Positions 16,049-24,669 of a stretch of 47,198 nt of DNA are shown piece by piece. A program made the translations under genes and the position numbers. Below the pieces are notes generated by a model that was not told where the DNA came from, ran no database searches, and was given only the letters and a program-made list of their open reading frames with translations. Source of the DNA: Clostridiales bacterium (GTDB lineage: Bacteria > Bacillota > Clostridia > Oscillospirales > Oscillospiraceae); assembly GCA_004555655.1 (NCBI GenBank), contig SFHJ01000010.1, forward strand, positions 1 through 47,198, read 5' to 3'. The first letter of the stretch is position 1; every line of letters begins with the position of its first letter.

Positions 16049-17455
16049 ATGCGCAACGCGCTGGCCTACATGCTCATCACTTCGCTGGTTCTGTTCTTCC
16101 TCAACATCTATTCCGCCGGCACCACGCGCCAGATGATGTTTCAGGCCAAGCACGCCTCACAGCAGGACAAACTGCAGCTCGTCGTCTCGTCGTTCAGCGG
16201 CGTGGATTCGCTTACAAAGGAAATGGCCGAGCAGGTGATGAACGTGCTGGGCGAGATGAACGTGACGCGCATTCTGATTACCGACGCGCAATCGCGCGTG
16301 CTCTATGACTCGTCGCAGACGCGAAACGCCGCCGGACGCATCGTTTTGTTTGAAGAGGTGGTGCAGGCGCTGCAGGGAATGGATGTATTCCACTGCATCT
16401 ATTCCTCCGGCGCGCTCATCAGCAGCGGCGCTATGCCGGTCATGCTGCGCGATAAGCCCGCCGGCTGCGTATATATCACGGAATATGACTCCGACCAGGG
16501 GCAGATCATTGCGAATCTGGAGCTTAACTTCCTGCGCTATTCGCTCATTCTGCTGATTGCAATCATCCTGTGCTCCATTGTCTTTTCGCTGACAGGCTCG
16601 AGACGGATGCAGAAAATCCTCCGCTCCATGCGCATGGTGCGCGAGGGTGAGTACAGCCATAAGATTCAGATGCGCGGCAATGACGAACTGACCACCATCG
16701 CCAATGAGTTCAATAAGCTCACAGACCGCCTGCAGCAGTCCGAGGCTGCGCAAAGGCAGTTCGTCTCCGACGCGTCGCATGAGCTGAAAACGCCGCTGGC
16801 CTCCATAAAGCTGCTCACGGACTCCATCTTGCAGAACGACATGGACGCCGGTACGATGCGCGAGTTCGTCTCAGACATCGGCAATGAGGCCGACAGGCTC
16901 ACGCGCATGGCGCAGAAGCTACTCCGCCTTAGCCGCGCAGAAGACACCCAGCTGCAGCAGCAGGAGCATGAGCTCGTCGACGTGGGCGAGAAGGTCTCGA
17001 GCGTCTTTCGCCTGCTTGTGCCGCTGGCCGACAGCATGAACGTTGAGCTGACCGGCAGCCTGGCGCGCGCATGCACGGTACTCTCCATCGAAGACGACAT
17101 CTATCAGATCATTTTCAATCTTGTGGAAAACGGCATCAAATACAACCGCTCCGGCGGCAGCGTCCATGTGACGGTCGGCCACACCGAAGAAGAGGTGCAG
17201 CTCACTGTGGCCGACACCGGTGTGGGCATCCCGCCGGATGCCGTCGGCCATATTTTCGAGCGCTTCTACCGTGTGGACAAGGCTCGCTCGCGGCAGGCGG
17301 GCGGCTCGGGCCTGGGCCTTTCCATCGTACACGAGCTGGTCGTGCGCAACTACGGGACCATTGAGGTTGACTCAAAAGAGCTTTCCGGCACGTGCTTTAC
17401 GGTTCGCTTCCCGTACTTCGATCTGGGGAAGGAGGAAGACGATGCGCAGGTATAA
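16049..17455 (+). CDS. Membrane sensor histidine kinase
   Basis: 468 residues. TM1 is at about 5-20, an extracellular sensor domain at about 25-160, TM2 at 163-181, and HAMP to about 235. HisKA has HELKTP with His244; HATPase has the N-box (357-366), DTGVGIPPD (389-397) and GGSGLGLSIV (418-427). Layout matches WalK/PhoR-like kinases. ATG 16049 has no convincing SD, and no ATG, GTG or TTG occurs upstream in frame before the stop at 15962-15964, so the true start is uncertain. The 3' end overlaps the GerMN lipoprotein gene by 14 nt. Confidence 0.92.
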   Translation: MRNALAYMLITSLVLFFLNIYSAGTTRQMMFQAKHASQQDKLQLVVSSFSGVDSLTKEMAEQVMNVLGEMNVTRILITDAQSRVLYDSSQTRNAAGRIVLFEEVVQALQGMDVFHCIYSSGALISSGAMPVMLRDKPAGCVYITEYDSDQGQIIANLELNFLRYSLILLIAIILCSIVFSLTGSRRMQKILRSMRMVREGEYSHKIQMRGNDELTTIANEFNKLTDRLQQSEAAQRQFVSDASHELKTPLASIKLLTDSILQNDMDAGTMREFVSDIGNEADRLTRMAQKLLRLSRAEDTQLQQQEHELVDVGEKVSSVFRLLVPLADSMNVELTGSLARACTVLSIEDDIYQIIFNLVENGIKYNRSGGSVHVTVGHTEEEVQLTVADTGVGIPPDAVGHIFERFYRVDKARSRQAGGSGLGLSIVHELVVRNYGTIEVDSKELSGTCFTVRFPYFDLGKEEDDAQV

Positions 17456-18356
17456 GCTCGCTGCCGCATTCCTGGCGCTCGTGCTGCTTGCAGGGTGCAC
17501 GGCCGCCATCACGCAGCGGCCCCAATATATCAATCCCATTGATTTTTATTACTGCCGCAAGGACGCAGTCTATGGCTCGGAGACGGGCGCGCTGTACTAT
17601 GAGACGACCGAGCTTGGGCGAAAAGACATGACCGTGGAAGAGATCCTTGCACTCTATTTCAGGGGGCCTGTTTCAACAGGGCTGCGTTCGCCGTTTCCTG
17701 AGGGGCTTGCATGCACGCGCGCAGAGCTGGACGGCGGTGTTCTTACGCTGTATCTGAGCGAGGATTACGGCGCGCTTTCGGGTGTGGAGCTGTCGCTGGC
17801 GTCGGCTTGTCTGACCATGACGCTCACGCAGATCGCGTTTGTGGACAGCGTGTGCGTGCAGACGCCGGGAGCGCTTCTATCCGCGCAGTCCGGTCAGGTA
17901 TTTACGCCGGAGCAGTTTGTGCTCTTTGACGCCTCGGCCTATAACCCCGAGCGCACCATCACGCTGTATTACTGCGCAAAGGGCGACGCGCTTCTGCACG
18001 CCGAGCCGCGCACGGTTTCCTATACCAGCACCGATCAGCTGCCGCAGCTGGCAATGCAGGCGCTGCTGGACGGGCCGCAGGACTACGGACTGGTGTCCGC
18101 CATCCCGGCGCACACGCAGCTGATTGACATCACCGTCTCTGATGGGGTGTGCATGCTCGTTTTGAGCGAGGCGTTTGCCGACTGTGATACAAGCGCCGCG
18201 ACTGCCGCGCAGGCCGTGCGGCAGATCACGGCTACGCTCTGTGCGTTTGACGGCATCGAGTCTGTGCATATCTCGCTGCTCGACGGTTCCGGGCTGAACC
18301 ATTTTGACCTCAGCCGGAGCTTCTCACCGGAGGACGGCTGGATCGCAGAGGAATAG
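17442..18356 (+). CDS. GerMN-domain lipoprotein of the two-component operon
   Basis: 304 residues. The lipobox LLAGC places the lipid-bearing Cys at residue 19. Two GerMN-like domains follow: about 45-145, and 170-290 with LPQLAMQALLDGPQ and LIDITVSDGVCML. GerMN domains occur in spore germination protein GerM and in LpqB-type lipoproteins. SD AAGGAGGAAG precedes ATG 17442, inside the kinase 3' end, so translation is coupled. The arrangement regulator-kinase-GerMN lipoprotein suggests that the lipoprotein modulates the kinase sensor; this is inference. Confidence 0.85.
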   Translation: MRRYKLAAAFLALVLLAGCTAAITQRPQYINPIDFYYCRKDAVYGSETGALYYETTELGRKDMTVEEILALYFRGPVSTGLRSPFPEGLACTRAELDGGVLTLYLSEDYGALSGVELSLASACLTMTLTQIAFVDSVCVQTPGALLSAQSGQVFTPEQFVLFDASAYNPERTITLYYCAKGDALLHAEPRTVSYTSTDQLPQLAMQALLDGPQDYGLVSAIPAHTQLIDITVSDGVCMLVLSEAFADCDTSAATAAQAVRQITATLCAFDGIESVHISLLDGSGLNHFDLSRSFSPEDGWIAEE

Positions 18357-18400
18357 AACTTCGCAGAAAAGTAAATACGCCACATGTTGCATAGCAAAAC

Positions 18401-18437
18401 AGCCGAAAAACCCTGCCGGGTTTTTCGGCTGCTTTTT
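18401..18437. terminator. Terminator after the GerMN lipoprotein gene
   Basis: A 13-bp perfect stem AGCCGAAAAACCC (18401-18413) with 18418-18430 and a 4-nt loop, followed by GCTTTTT. It touches the 3' end of the convergent small Cys gene. On the minus strand the left flank reads GTTTTGCTAT, weaker but possible. Confidence 0.92.
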
Positions 18438-18645
18438 AAAGAGAATAATCTTTTGCGTCGTAGTGCTCAAAACTCTGCGACGTCTTCCGGCCGGGCACGC
18501 GCTTGAGCGGATCGTAACGGAACTTCCGGCAGCGGTGCGAGGCAGGCACCAGACCATAGTGGCGGCAGATCATCGTCTCGTCGTCGACCTTGCCCGCGAA
18601 CTGGCAATATGTACAGTAGCGGTCAATTTTCTTTCGGAACAGCAT
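18436..18645 (-). CDS. Small Cys-rich protein, function unknown
   Basis: 69 residues with CTYC near residue 11, then single cysteines near 28 and 40 (MICRHYG, HRCRKFRYDPLKR). The four-Cys layout suggests a zinc or redox site. ATG 18645 follows AAAGGCGGT at 7 nt; the in-frame TTG 18663 is less likely. It lies 30 bp after ylbJ on the same strand and may be co-transcribed. The C-terminal half is basic and then acidic. No known function recognised. Confidence 0.7.
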   Translation of the reverse strand: MLFRKKIDRYCTYCQFAGKVDDETMICRHYGLVPASHRCRKFRYDPLKRVPGRKTSQSFEHYDAKDYSL

Positions 18646-18675
18646 TGCGGCACCGCCTTTCAAAAACTGCCTCTA

Positions 18676-19773
18676 TTATACACGATGCCGCGTACAATTA
18701 CCATAGCTCACTTTTCGGCAAATCAAACAAATTATCCCACACGCTGTCCAGATGAGCGCAAGCAGCGGGAAAAGCAAACTGTCTGCGCTAACAGCAGACG
18801 CCTGCACCGCCATGGAATCCACGCGCAGAACGGCTGCGGCCGCAAGCGCCAGCACTGCGGCAATCAGCCCCTGCAGCAGGCGCACGAACAGATACCCGCG
18901 CGGAAAAAGCCCTTCGCGCGATAAAATAGAGGCCGTCTGCGCGCAGATGCTGAGGCCCGAGAAGGCCAGAAGGAAAGACGAGGCCGCCAATTTGATGCTC
19001 ACCGGCAGCGCGCAGCCGCCCAGCGCGGCCACGCCGCCGGTCAGCTCCAGCATGCCCGTGAGCAGTGCAAACGCAAAATCCGGCAGCAGGCTCTGCGTCA
19101 AGGATTGCAAAATCCCGGAGAAAACGGAAAACGCCGTGACGAACATGCACACATTCAATACCGCCATGCCGGATTGCTGCACACATTCGACAAACGCCGC
19201 GGCAAACGGCGGCGTGGGCGGCACGTCAGCCGCAGCCTTTGATGCAAGCTGGGGCGACGATTCCTTCTTGGATGTGCGGAGTAAAATGCCGGTCAGAACG
19301 GCCGAGAGCGCGTGTACGGCATACAAAAGCGCGCCGAGCCCGATACTGCCGAACAGTCCGCCGCCCACCACGCCGAAGATGAACGCGGGCCCGGCGTTGT
19401 TGCAGAACAGAACCAGTCGCCGCGCCTCGTCTTTCGGGATGCTACCTGCGCTACAGAGGTTCTTTGCAACCTGCGCGCCCGTGGGATAACCACCGATGAG
19501 CCCCAGCACGAACGCCGTGCTGCTCTGCGCGCTGACACCGAACAGGCGCCGCATTGCCGGCGCGAGCAGCCGCTCCAGGGGCGAAGCCGCACGCAGCGTG
19601 ACAATCAGCTTTGCGCACACAAAAAACGGAAACAGCGACGGTACCAGCACCTGCGCGCACAGCCGCAGTCCTTCGCGCGCGGCCTGTGTTGTGACGTCTG
19701 GCATCAGAAGCAGCGCCGCAGCGAAGAAGAGCAGCAAAAGTCCTGTCAGACCAGCACGTAACGTCTTTTTCAT
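18676..19773 (-). CDS. ylbJ: Sporulation integral membrane protein YlbJ (SpoVV-like)
   Basis: 365 residues with about eight hydrophobic helices. Conserved segments include LVPSLFPFFV near residue 45, GLIGGYPTGAQVAKNL near 92 and FCNNAGPAFIFGVVG near 122. These are typical of the nucleoside-recognition (gate) domain of YlbJ. In Bacillus the protein (renamed SpoVV) is needed for dipicolinic acid transfer out of the mother cell during sporulation. It is divergent from yqfC, another sporulation gene, with a possible SigE-type -10 (CATAGATT, 19790-19797 minus). Confidence 0.88.
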   Translation of the reverse strand: MKKTLRAGLTGLLLLFFAAALLLMPDVTTQAAREGLRLCAQVLVPSLFPFFVCAKLIVTLRAASPLERLLAPAMRRLFGVSAQSSTAFVLGLIGGYPTGAQVAKNLCSAGSIPKDEARRLVLFCNNAGPAFIFGVVGGGLFGSIGLGALLYAVHALSAVLTGILLRTSKKESSPQLASKAAADVPPTPPFAAAFVECVQQSGMAVLNVCMFVTAFSVFSGILQSLTQSLLPDFAFALLTGMLELTGGVAALGGCALPVSIKLAASSFLLAFSGLSICAQTASILSREGLFPRGYLFVRLLQGLIAAVLALAAAAVLRVDSMAVQASAVSADSLLFPLLALIWTACGIICLICRKVSYGNCTRHRV

Positions 19774-19789
19774 ACCATCACCCCACTGG

Positions 19790-19833
19790 AATCTATGCCA
19801 CGGCGGAAAGATTTAGTCTGTCCGGCATAAGAT
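19790..19833. promoter_or_regulatory. Candidate divergent SigE-type promoters of ylbJ and yqfC
   Basis: In the 84-bp gap the plus strand has CATAAGAT (19826-19833) and the minus strand CATAGATT (19790-19797), both like the SigE -10 (CATA then 4 bases). The -35 matches are weak. Both flanking genes are SigE-controlled in Bacillus, which supports the reading. Confidence 0.4.
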
Positions 19834-19857
19834 AGAAGCAGAAATGGGGGCGTTTTC

Positions 19858-20136
19858 ATGCATCGCACGCGAAAAATTCTGGAAAAGGCGGCACAGAAGC
19901 TTGCGCTGCCGCCCGATATTGCGGCGGGCGTACCGCATCTTTCCATGAACGGCTTTTGTGAGTGCAGTCTCGACAGCCACAATGGGATTTTGGAATACGA
20001 GAAAGACGAGATCGTCATCAGCGTCAATACCGGTACCGTGACCATCCGTGGACTTGACCTCGAGGTGAAGCTGATGCACCGCGACTGTCTGACTGTCTGC
20101 GGCAGGATCACTGCGCTGGAATTCTCCGGGAGGTAG
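19858..20136 (+). CDS. yqfC: Sporulation protein YqfC
   Basis: 92 residues of the YqfC family. It shows LPPDIAAGVPHLSMNGF near residue 17, the ILEYEKDEIVI strand and the C-terminal LTVCGRITALEF. In Bacillus it is a SigE-regulon gene always next to yqfD; the molecular role is not established. GGGGG lies 7 nt before ATG 19858. Six bp separate it from yqfD. Confidence 0.92.
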   Translation: MHRTRKILEKAAQKLALPPDIAAGVPHLSMNGFCECSLDSHNGILEYEKDEIVISVNTGTVTIRGLDLEVKLMHRDCLTVCGRITALEFSGR

Positions 20137-20142
20137 CGGCCG

Positions 20143-21327
20143 ATGTGGAGCGTCATCTGGTTTTTTATGGGCTGCTGCCGCGCGCGCATCACGGGCGCAA
20201 GCCCCGAGTGGGCGCTGAACAAGCTGTCGCAGGCGCGCATTGCGTTCCGGGATATGAAAAAAACAGACGATTTTACGATAGAATTGCTGCTGCCGGTAAA
20301 AGATATCCTGCGCGCACAGGCGGTCTGCACGCGCGCGATGTGCCAGCTGGAGGAAGAAAAGCGGTACGGCTTTCGCCAGATCTTCGGCGGTCTGTTCCAC
20401 CGTCCGGTGCTGCTCATCCTGCTGTCTCTGGCAGCGGCCGCAGCTATCGCCGTGCCGAAATTTGTCTTTTTCTATACCGTCACGGGCAACGAACGTGTGC
20501 CGTCGGAGCTGATCCTGCGCACACTCGACGAGCTGGGCGTGGGCGTGGGGGCGTATGGGCCGTCCATCAAGCCGCAGGCCATCAAAAACAAGATCCTCTG
20601 CCGCATTCCGGAGCTGAAATGGATCACCATTCAGCAAAGCGGCATGCGCGCCACCGTGGTCGTGCGCGAGCGAGAAGCGCCCGAGCCTGTCTATGTGCGC
20701 AAAGCGCCGCGCAACGTGATCGCCTCGCACGCGGGTATGCTCACGCGCGTGAGCGTACTGGCAGGAAACAGCCTGTGCAAGGTGGGAGACAGCGTCACAC
20801 AGGGGCAGCTGCTCGTCTCGGCCTATACAGACCTCGGCTATAAGACGCAGGTGTCGGGCGCGCTGGCAGAGATCTATGCAAAGACCTGGCGCAAGAGTCA
20901 GACCGTAACACCGCAGACCGAACTGCAAAAACTGCCCACGGGTCAGACGCGAAAGCATGTCAGTCTGCGCATCGGCAGCCGCCGCATCACACTTTATGGC
21001 GCGGGCGCAGGTGCAGTGGACTGCGACAAACAGACGCAATACCATCAATTTGCGCTTCCGGGCGGGATTTTCCTGCCTGTGGGTATTGAAATTACACAGA
21101 TTTCCGATTATGATACGATAGAGAATAAAACCGATGAGGCGCAGGCGCGCAAGCTTCTGCGCGCGTGTGCGCGGCAGCAGCAGATGCAGGATATGATCGC
21201 AGGAGAGATCCTGGCCGAAAATCTTGTGTATGCCTGCAGCGGCGGCGTCTATTCGCAATACGCCCAGTTTACCTGCGAGGAAATGATTGCCCGCAGCGTG
21301 GATGCGGAGATTTTTAAGGATGATTAA
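20143..21327 (+). CDS. yqfD: Sporulation membrane protein YqfD
   Basis: 394 residues. An N-terminal soluble part is followed by a single membrane helix near 86-108 (VLLILLSLAAAAAIAVPKFVFF) and a large extracytoplasmic domain with NERVPSELILRTLDELGVGVGAYG. This resembles the FtsQ/POTRA-like layout noted for the family. SigE-regulon partner of YqfC in Bacillus and needed for efficient sporulation there. GGGAGGTAG precedes ATG 20143. Confidence 0.92.
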   Translation: MWSVIWFFMGCCRARITGASPEWALNKLSQARIAFRDMKKTDDFTIELLLPVKDILRAQAVCTRAMCQLEEEKRYGFRQIFGGLFHRPVLLILLSLAAAAAIAVPKFVFFYTVTGNERVPSELILRTLDELGVGVGAYGPSIKPQAIKNKILCRIPELKWITIQQSGMRATVVVREREAPEPVYVRKAPRNVIASHAGMLTRVSVLAGNSLCKVGDSVTQGQLLVSAYTDLGYKTQVSGALAEIYAKTWRKSQTVTPQTELQKLPTGQTRKHVSLRIGSRRITLYGAGAGAVDCDKQTQYHQFALPGGIFLPVGIEITQISDYDTIENKTDEAQARKLLRACARQQQMQDMIAGEILAENLVYACSGGVYSQYAQFTCEEMIARSVDAEIFKDD

Positions 21328-21329
21328 GC

Positions 21330-22327
<998 letters not shown>

Positions 22328-22331
<4 letters not shown>

Positions 22332-22822
22332 AGCATAACATTGTTATCACCGGCCAGCATCACAGCCTTTCCGCGCTTGCGCTCAGAGGCCACATCCGCC
22401 GCTGCATCATAGCGGCGCTGGAGGAAGAGGGCGTGAACTGTGCGTGTGAGATCAACGTCCTCATCACGGACGACGAGGGCATCCGCGCCATCAACAAGGC
22501 CTATCGCAACATCGACAAGGCCACGGACGTGCTGTCTTTCCCCATGTTCCAGCTCACCCCAGGCGTTCTGCCCGAAAGCTGGGAGGAATACCGCGACGTT
22601 GAGACAGATCTTGTGCCTTTGGGCGACATGGCCATCTCCATTGAGCGCGCAAAGCAGCAGGCCAAAGAATTCGGCCACAGCGTCAAGCGCGAGGTCGGCT
22701 ATCTCACCATCCATTCGATTCTGCATCTGCTTGGCTATGATCATGTCGATGAGGGCGAGATGAAGCGCCAGATGCGCGCGCGGGAAGAGGCCATCGCGGC
22801 CAAGCTGGAGCTGTACCGATGA
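22328..22822 (+). CDS. ybeY: Endoribonuclease YbeY
   Basis: 164 residues. The zinc motif HSILHLLGYDH near residue 137 (H-x3-H-x5-H) marks the single-strand RNase that works in rRNA maturation and ribosome quality control. The core segment YRNIDKATDVLSFPM is conserved. Starts within phoH (ATGA overlap). era follows after 27 bp with GGAG at 22841. Confidence 0.95.
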
Positions 22823-22849
22823 TTATTTGAAAAGCACATAGGAGAAATT

Positions 22850-23734
22850 ATGTCAACGAAATCAGCTATGATTACCATTGCCGGCCGGCCGAACGTGGGC
22901 AAGTCCACGCTGACAAATGCGCTGGTGGGCGAGAAGATCGCCATTGTTTCCAATAAACCGCAGACCACGCGCAACCGCATCTGCGCCATTGTGAACCGGA
23001 AGGACTGCCAGCTGGTGTTTATCGACACGCCGGGTTTTCACCGCCCGCGCACGAAGCTGGGCGACTATATGGTGAATGTCGTCAAGGAATCCGTGGCCGA
23101 CGTCGACGCAGTGATTTTGATCGTCGAGCCGATTGCAAACGTCGGTGAGCAGGAAAAAGCGCTCATCGAGCAGATCAGGGCAACGGGCGCGCCCGCAGTT
23201 TTGGTCATCAACAAAATTGACACCGTGGAAAAAGAGGCGCTGCTGCCCGTTATCGCGGCGTACCAACGGGAGCTGGATTTTGCCGCGGTAATTCCCATCA
23301 GCGCCAAGTGGCACGACGGCGTGGCCGAGCTTCTGACCGTCTGCGAGCAGTTTGCCGCGCCCGGCCCGCAGCTGTTTCCGGACGACATGGTCACGGATAT
23401 GCCGGAAAAGCAGATCATGGCCGAGATCATCCGTGAAAAGCTGCTGTGGAACCTCGACCGCGAGATTCCGCACGGTACGGCGGTGGAGATCACGAAATTT
23501 TCCGAGCGCGACAACGGCATCATTGATATTGATGCGACCATCTACTGCGAAAAGCAGAGCCACAAGGGCATCATCATCGGCAGGCACGGCGACATGCTTA
23601 AAAAGATCAGCACGGCCGCCCGTGCCGACTGCGAGCGTTTCATGGGCACAAAGGTCTATCTGCAGACGTGGGTGCGCGTGAAGGAGAACTGGCGTGACAG
23701 CGATTTTCTGATTTCCAACTTCGGCTACGAATAA
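22850..23734 (+). CDS. era: GTPase Era
   Basis: 294 residues. The G domain shows GRPNVGKS (12-19), DTPGFHRP, NKID and the SAKW region. The C-terminal KH domain has IIIGRHGDMLKKIS near residue 244. Era binds the 3' end of 16S rRNA and helps 30S assembly. The usual GKxG of the KH loop reads GRHG here. The gap to the next gene, yqzL, is 62 bp. Confidence 0.97.
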   Translation: MSTKSAMITIAGRPNVGKSTLTNALVGEKIAIVSNKPQTTRNRICAIVNRKDCQLVFIDTPGFHRPRTKLGDYMVNVVKESVADVDAVILIVEPIANVGEQEKALIEQIRATGAPAVLVINKIDTVEKEALLPVIAAYQRELDFAAVIPISAKWHDGVAELLTVCEQFAAPGPQLFPDDMVTDMPEKQIMAEIIREKLLWNLDREIPHGTAVEITKFSERDNGIIDIDATIYCEKQSHKGIIIGRHGDMLKKISTAARADCERFMGTKVYLQTWVRVKENWRDSDFLISNFGYE

Positions 23735-23796
23735 ACTTCCAGCATAGCCGCGCCCGTTTTGTCCACAATAGTCCTATGGACAAAGGAGGGCTATGG

Positions 23797-23901
23797 ATGC
23801 AGGCTGCATTTTTCTGGGAGCTGTTTCTCGACACCGGCGCGCCGGAGGTCTATCTATTCTACAAACGGATGCTGCGCGAGGCCGAGCCAGTCTCGGCGTG
23901 A
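23797..23901 (+). CDS. yqzL: YqzL-like small protein
   Basis: A 34-residue gene that short-ORF filters would miss. The sequence begins MQAAFFWELFLDTGAPEVYL, matching the YqzL pattern of an aromatic F/W-x2-F start followed by TG-x-P/I-x3-YL. YqzL commonly sits between era and recO in Firmicutes, exactly as here. AAAGGAGGG is 6 nt before ATG 23797; an in-frame ATG at 23776 would give a 41-residue form but has no SD. Function unknown. Confidence 0.8.
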   Translation: MQAAFFWELFLDTGAPEVYLFYKRMLREAEPVSA

Positions 23902-23919
23902 TGCGCGGATGGGAGCGGT

Positions 23920-24657
23920 ATGTATCTCAAAACACAGGCGCTGGTGCTGCGCGCGGTCGACTATCAGGAGACGGACAGCATTTTGACCGTGCTCACTGGC
24001 GAGCACGGACTCATGACGCTCAAGGCGCGCGGCGTGCGCCGGCAGCGGAGCAATTTAAAGGGCGCGTGCCAGCTTCTGGCGTTTTCCGAGTTTACGGTCT
24101 TTGAAAACCGCGGTTTTTCCACCATCAACGAGGCCGTTGCCATCGAGATGTTCCCGGAATTGCGCAAGGATATTGAGCTGCTGGCGCTTGCGTCGTATTT
24201 CGCGCAGGTTGCGGAAGTGCTTTCGCAGGAGGATCAGCCGAATCCGGAGGTGCTGTCTCTGACGCTGAACGCCCTGTATGCGCTTTCCAAGACGAAGCGC
24301 GACCCGGCGCTCGTCAAGGCCGCGTTCGAGCTGCGCATGATCGCGCACGCTGGCTATGCGCCGATGGTAGACGGCTGCGCCGTGTGCGGCAATCCCAATC
24401 CGGACCGCTTCAACGTCATGGGCGGCACGGCCGAGTGCGCAAGATGCGGCTCCGGCGGTCTGCGGCTACCGCTTTCAGAGGGCTCGCTTGCCGCAATGCG
24501 TTATATCCTCACGTGCGACAGAAAAAAGCTGTTTTCGTTTTCCATGACCGGCGAGGCCGCCAGGCAGCTGTACGATATCTGCCAGACGTATCTTCTCACA
24601 CAGCTTGAGCGCGGCTTCTCCACGCTCGATTTTTACGAATCACTGAAACTTACATAG
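23920..24657 (+). CDS. recO: DNA repair protein RecO
   Basis: 245 residues. The N-terminal OB fold begins with KTQALVLRAVDYQETDSILTVLT. A zinc finger lies near residues 150-177 (CAVCG ... CARCG). A helical C-terminal domain follows. RecO loads RecA onto SSB-coated DNA with RecR and anneals single strands. GGGAGCG precedes ATG 23920. mutS2 starts 12 bp later. Confidence 0.95.
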   Translation: MYLKTQALVLRAVDYQETDSILTVLTGEHGLMTLKARGVRRQRSNLKGACQLLAFSEFTVFENRGFSTINEAVAIEMFPELRKDIELLALASYFAQVAEVLSQEDQPNPEVLSLTLNALYALSKTKRDPALVKAAFELRMIAHAGYAPMVDGCAVCGNPNPDRFNVMGGTAECARCGSGGLRLPLSEGSLAAMRYILTCDRKKLFSFSMTGEAARQLYDICQTYLLTQLERGFSTLDFYESLKLT

Positions 24658-24669
24658 GATGAACTGCAT

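Noticed and set aside
19813..21258. A 481-codon minus-strand frame across yqfC and yqfD
   Set aside because: It spans two real plus-strand sporulation genes and their SD; no motif found.
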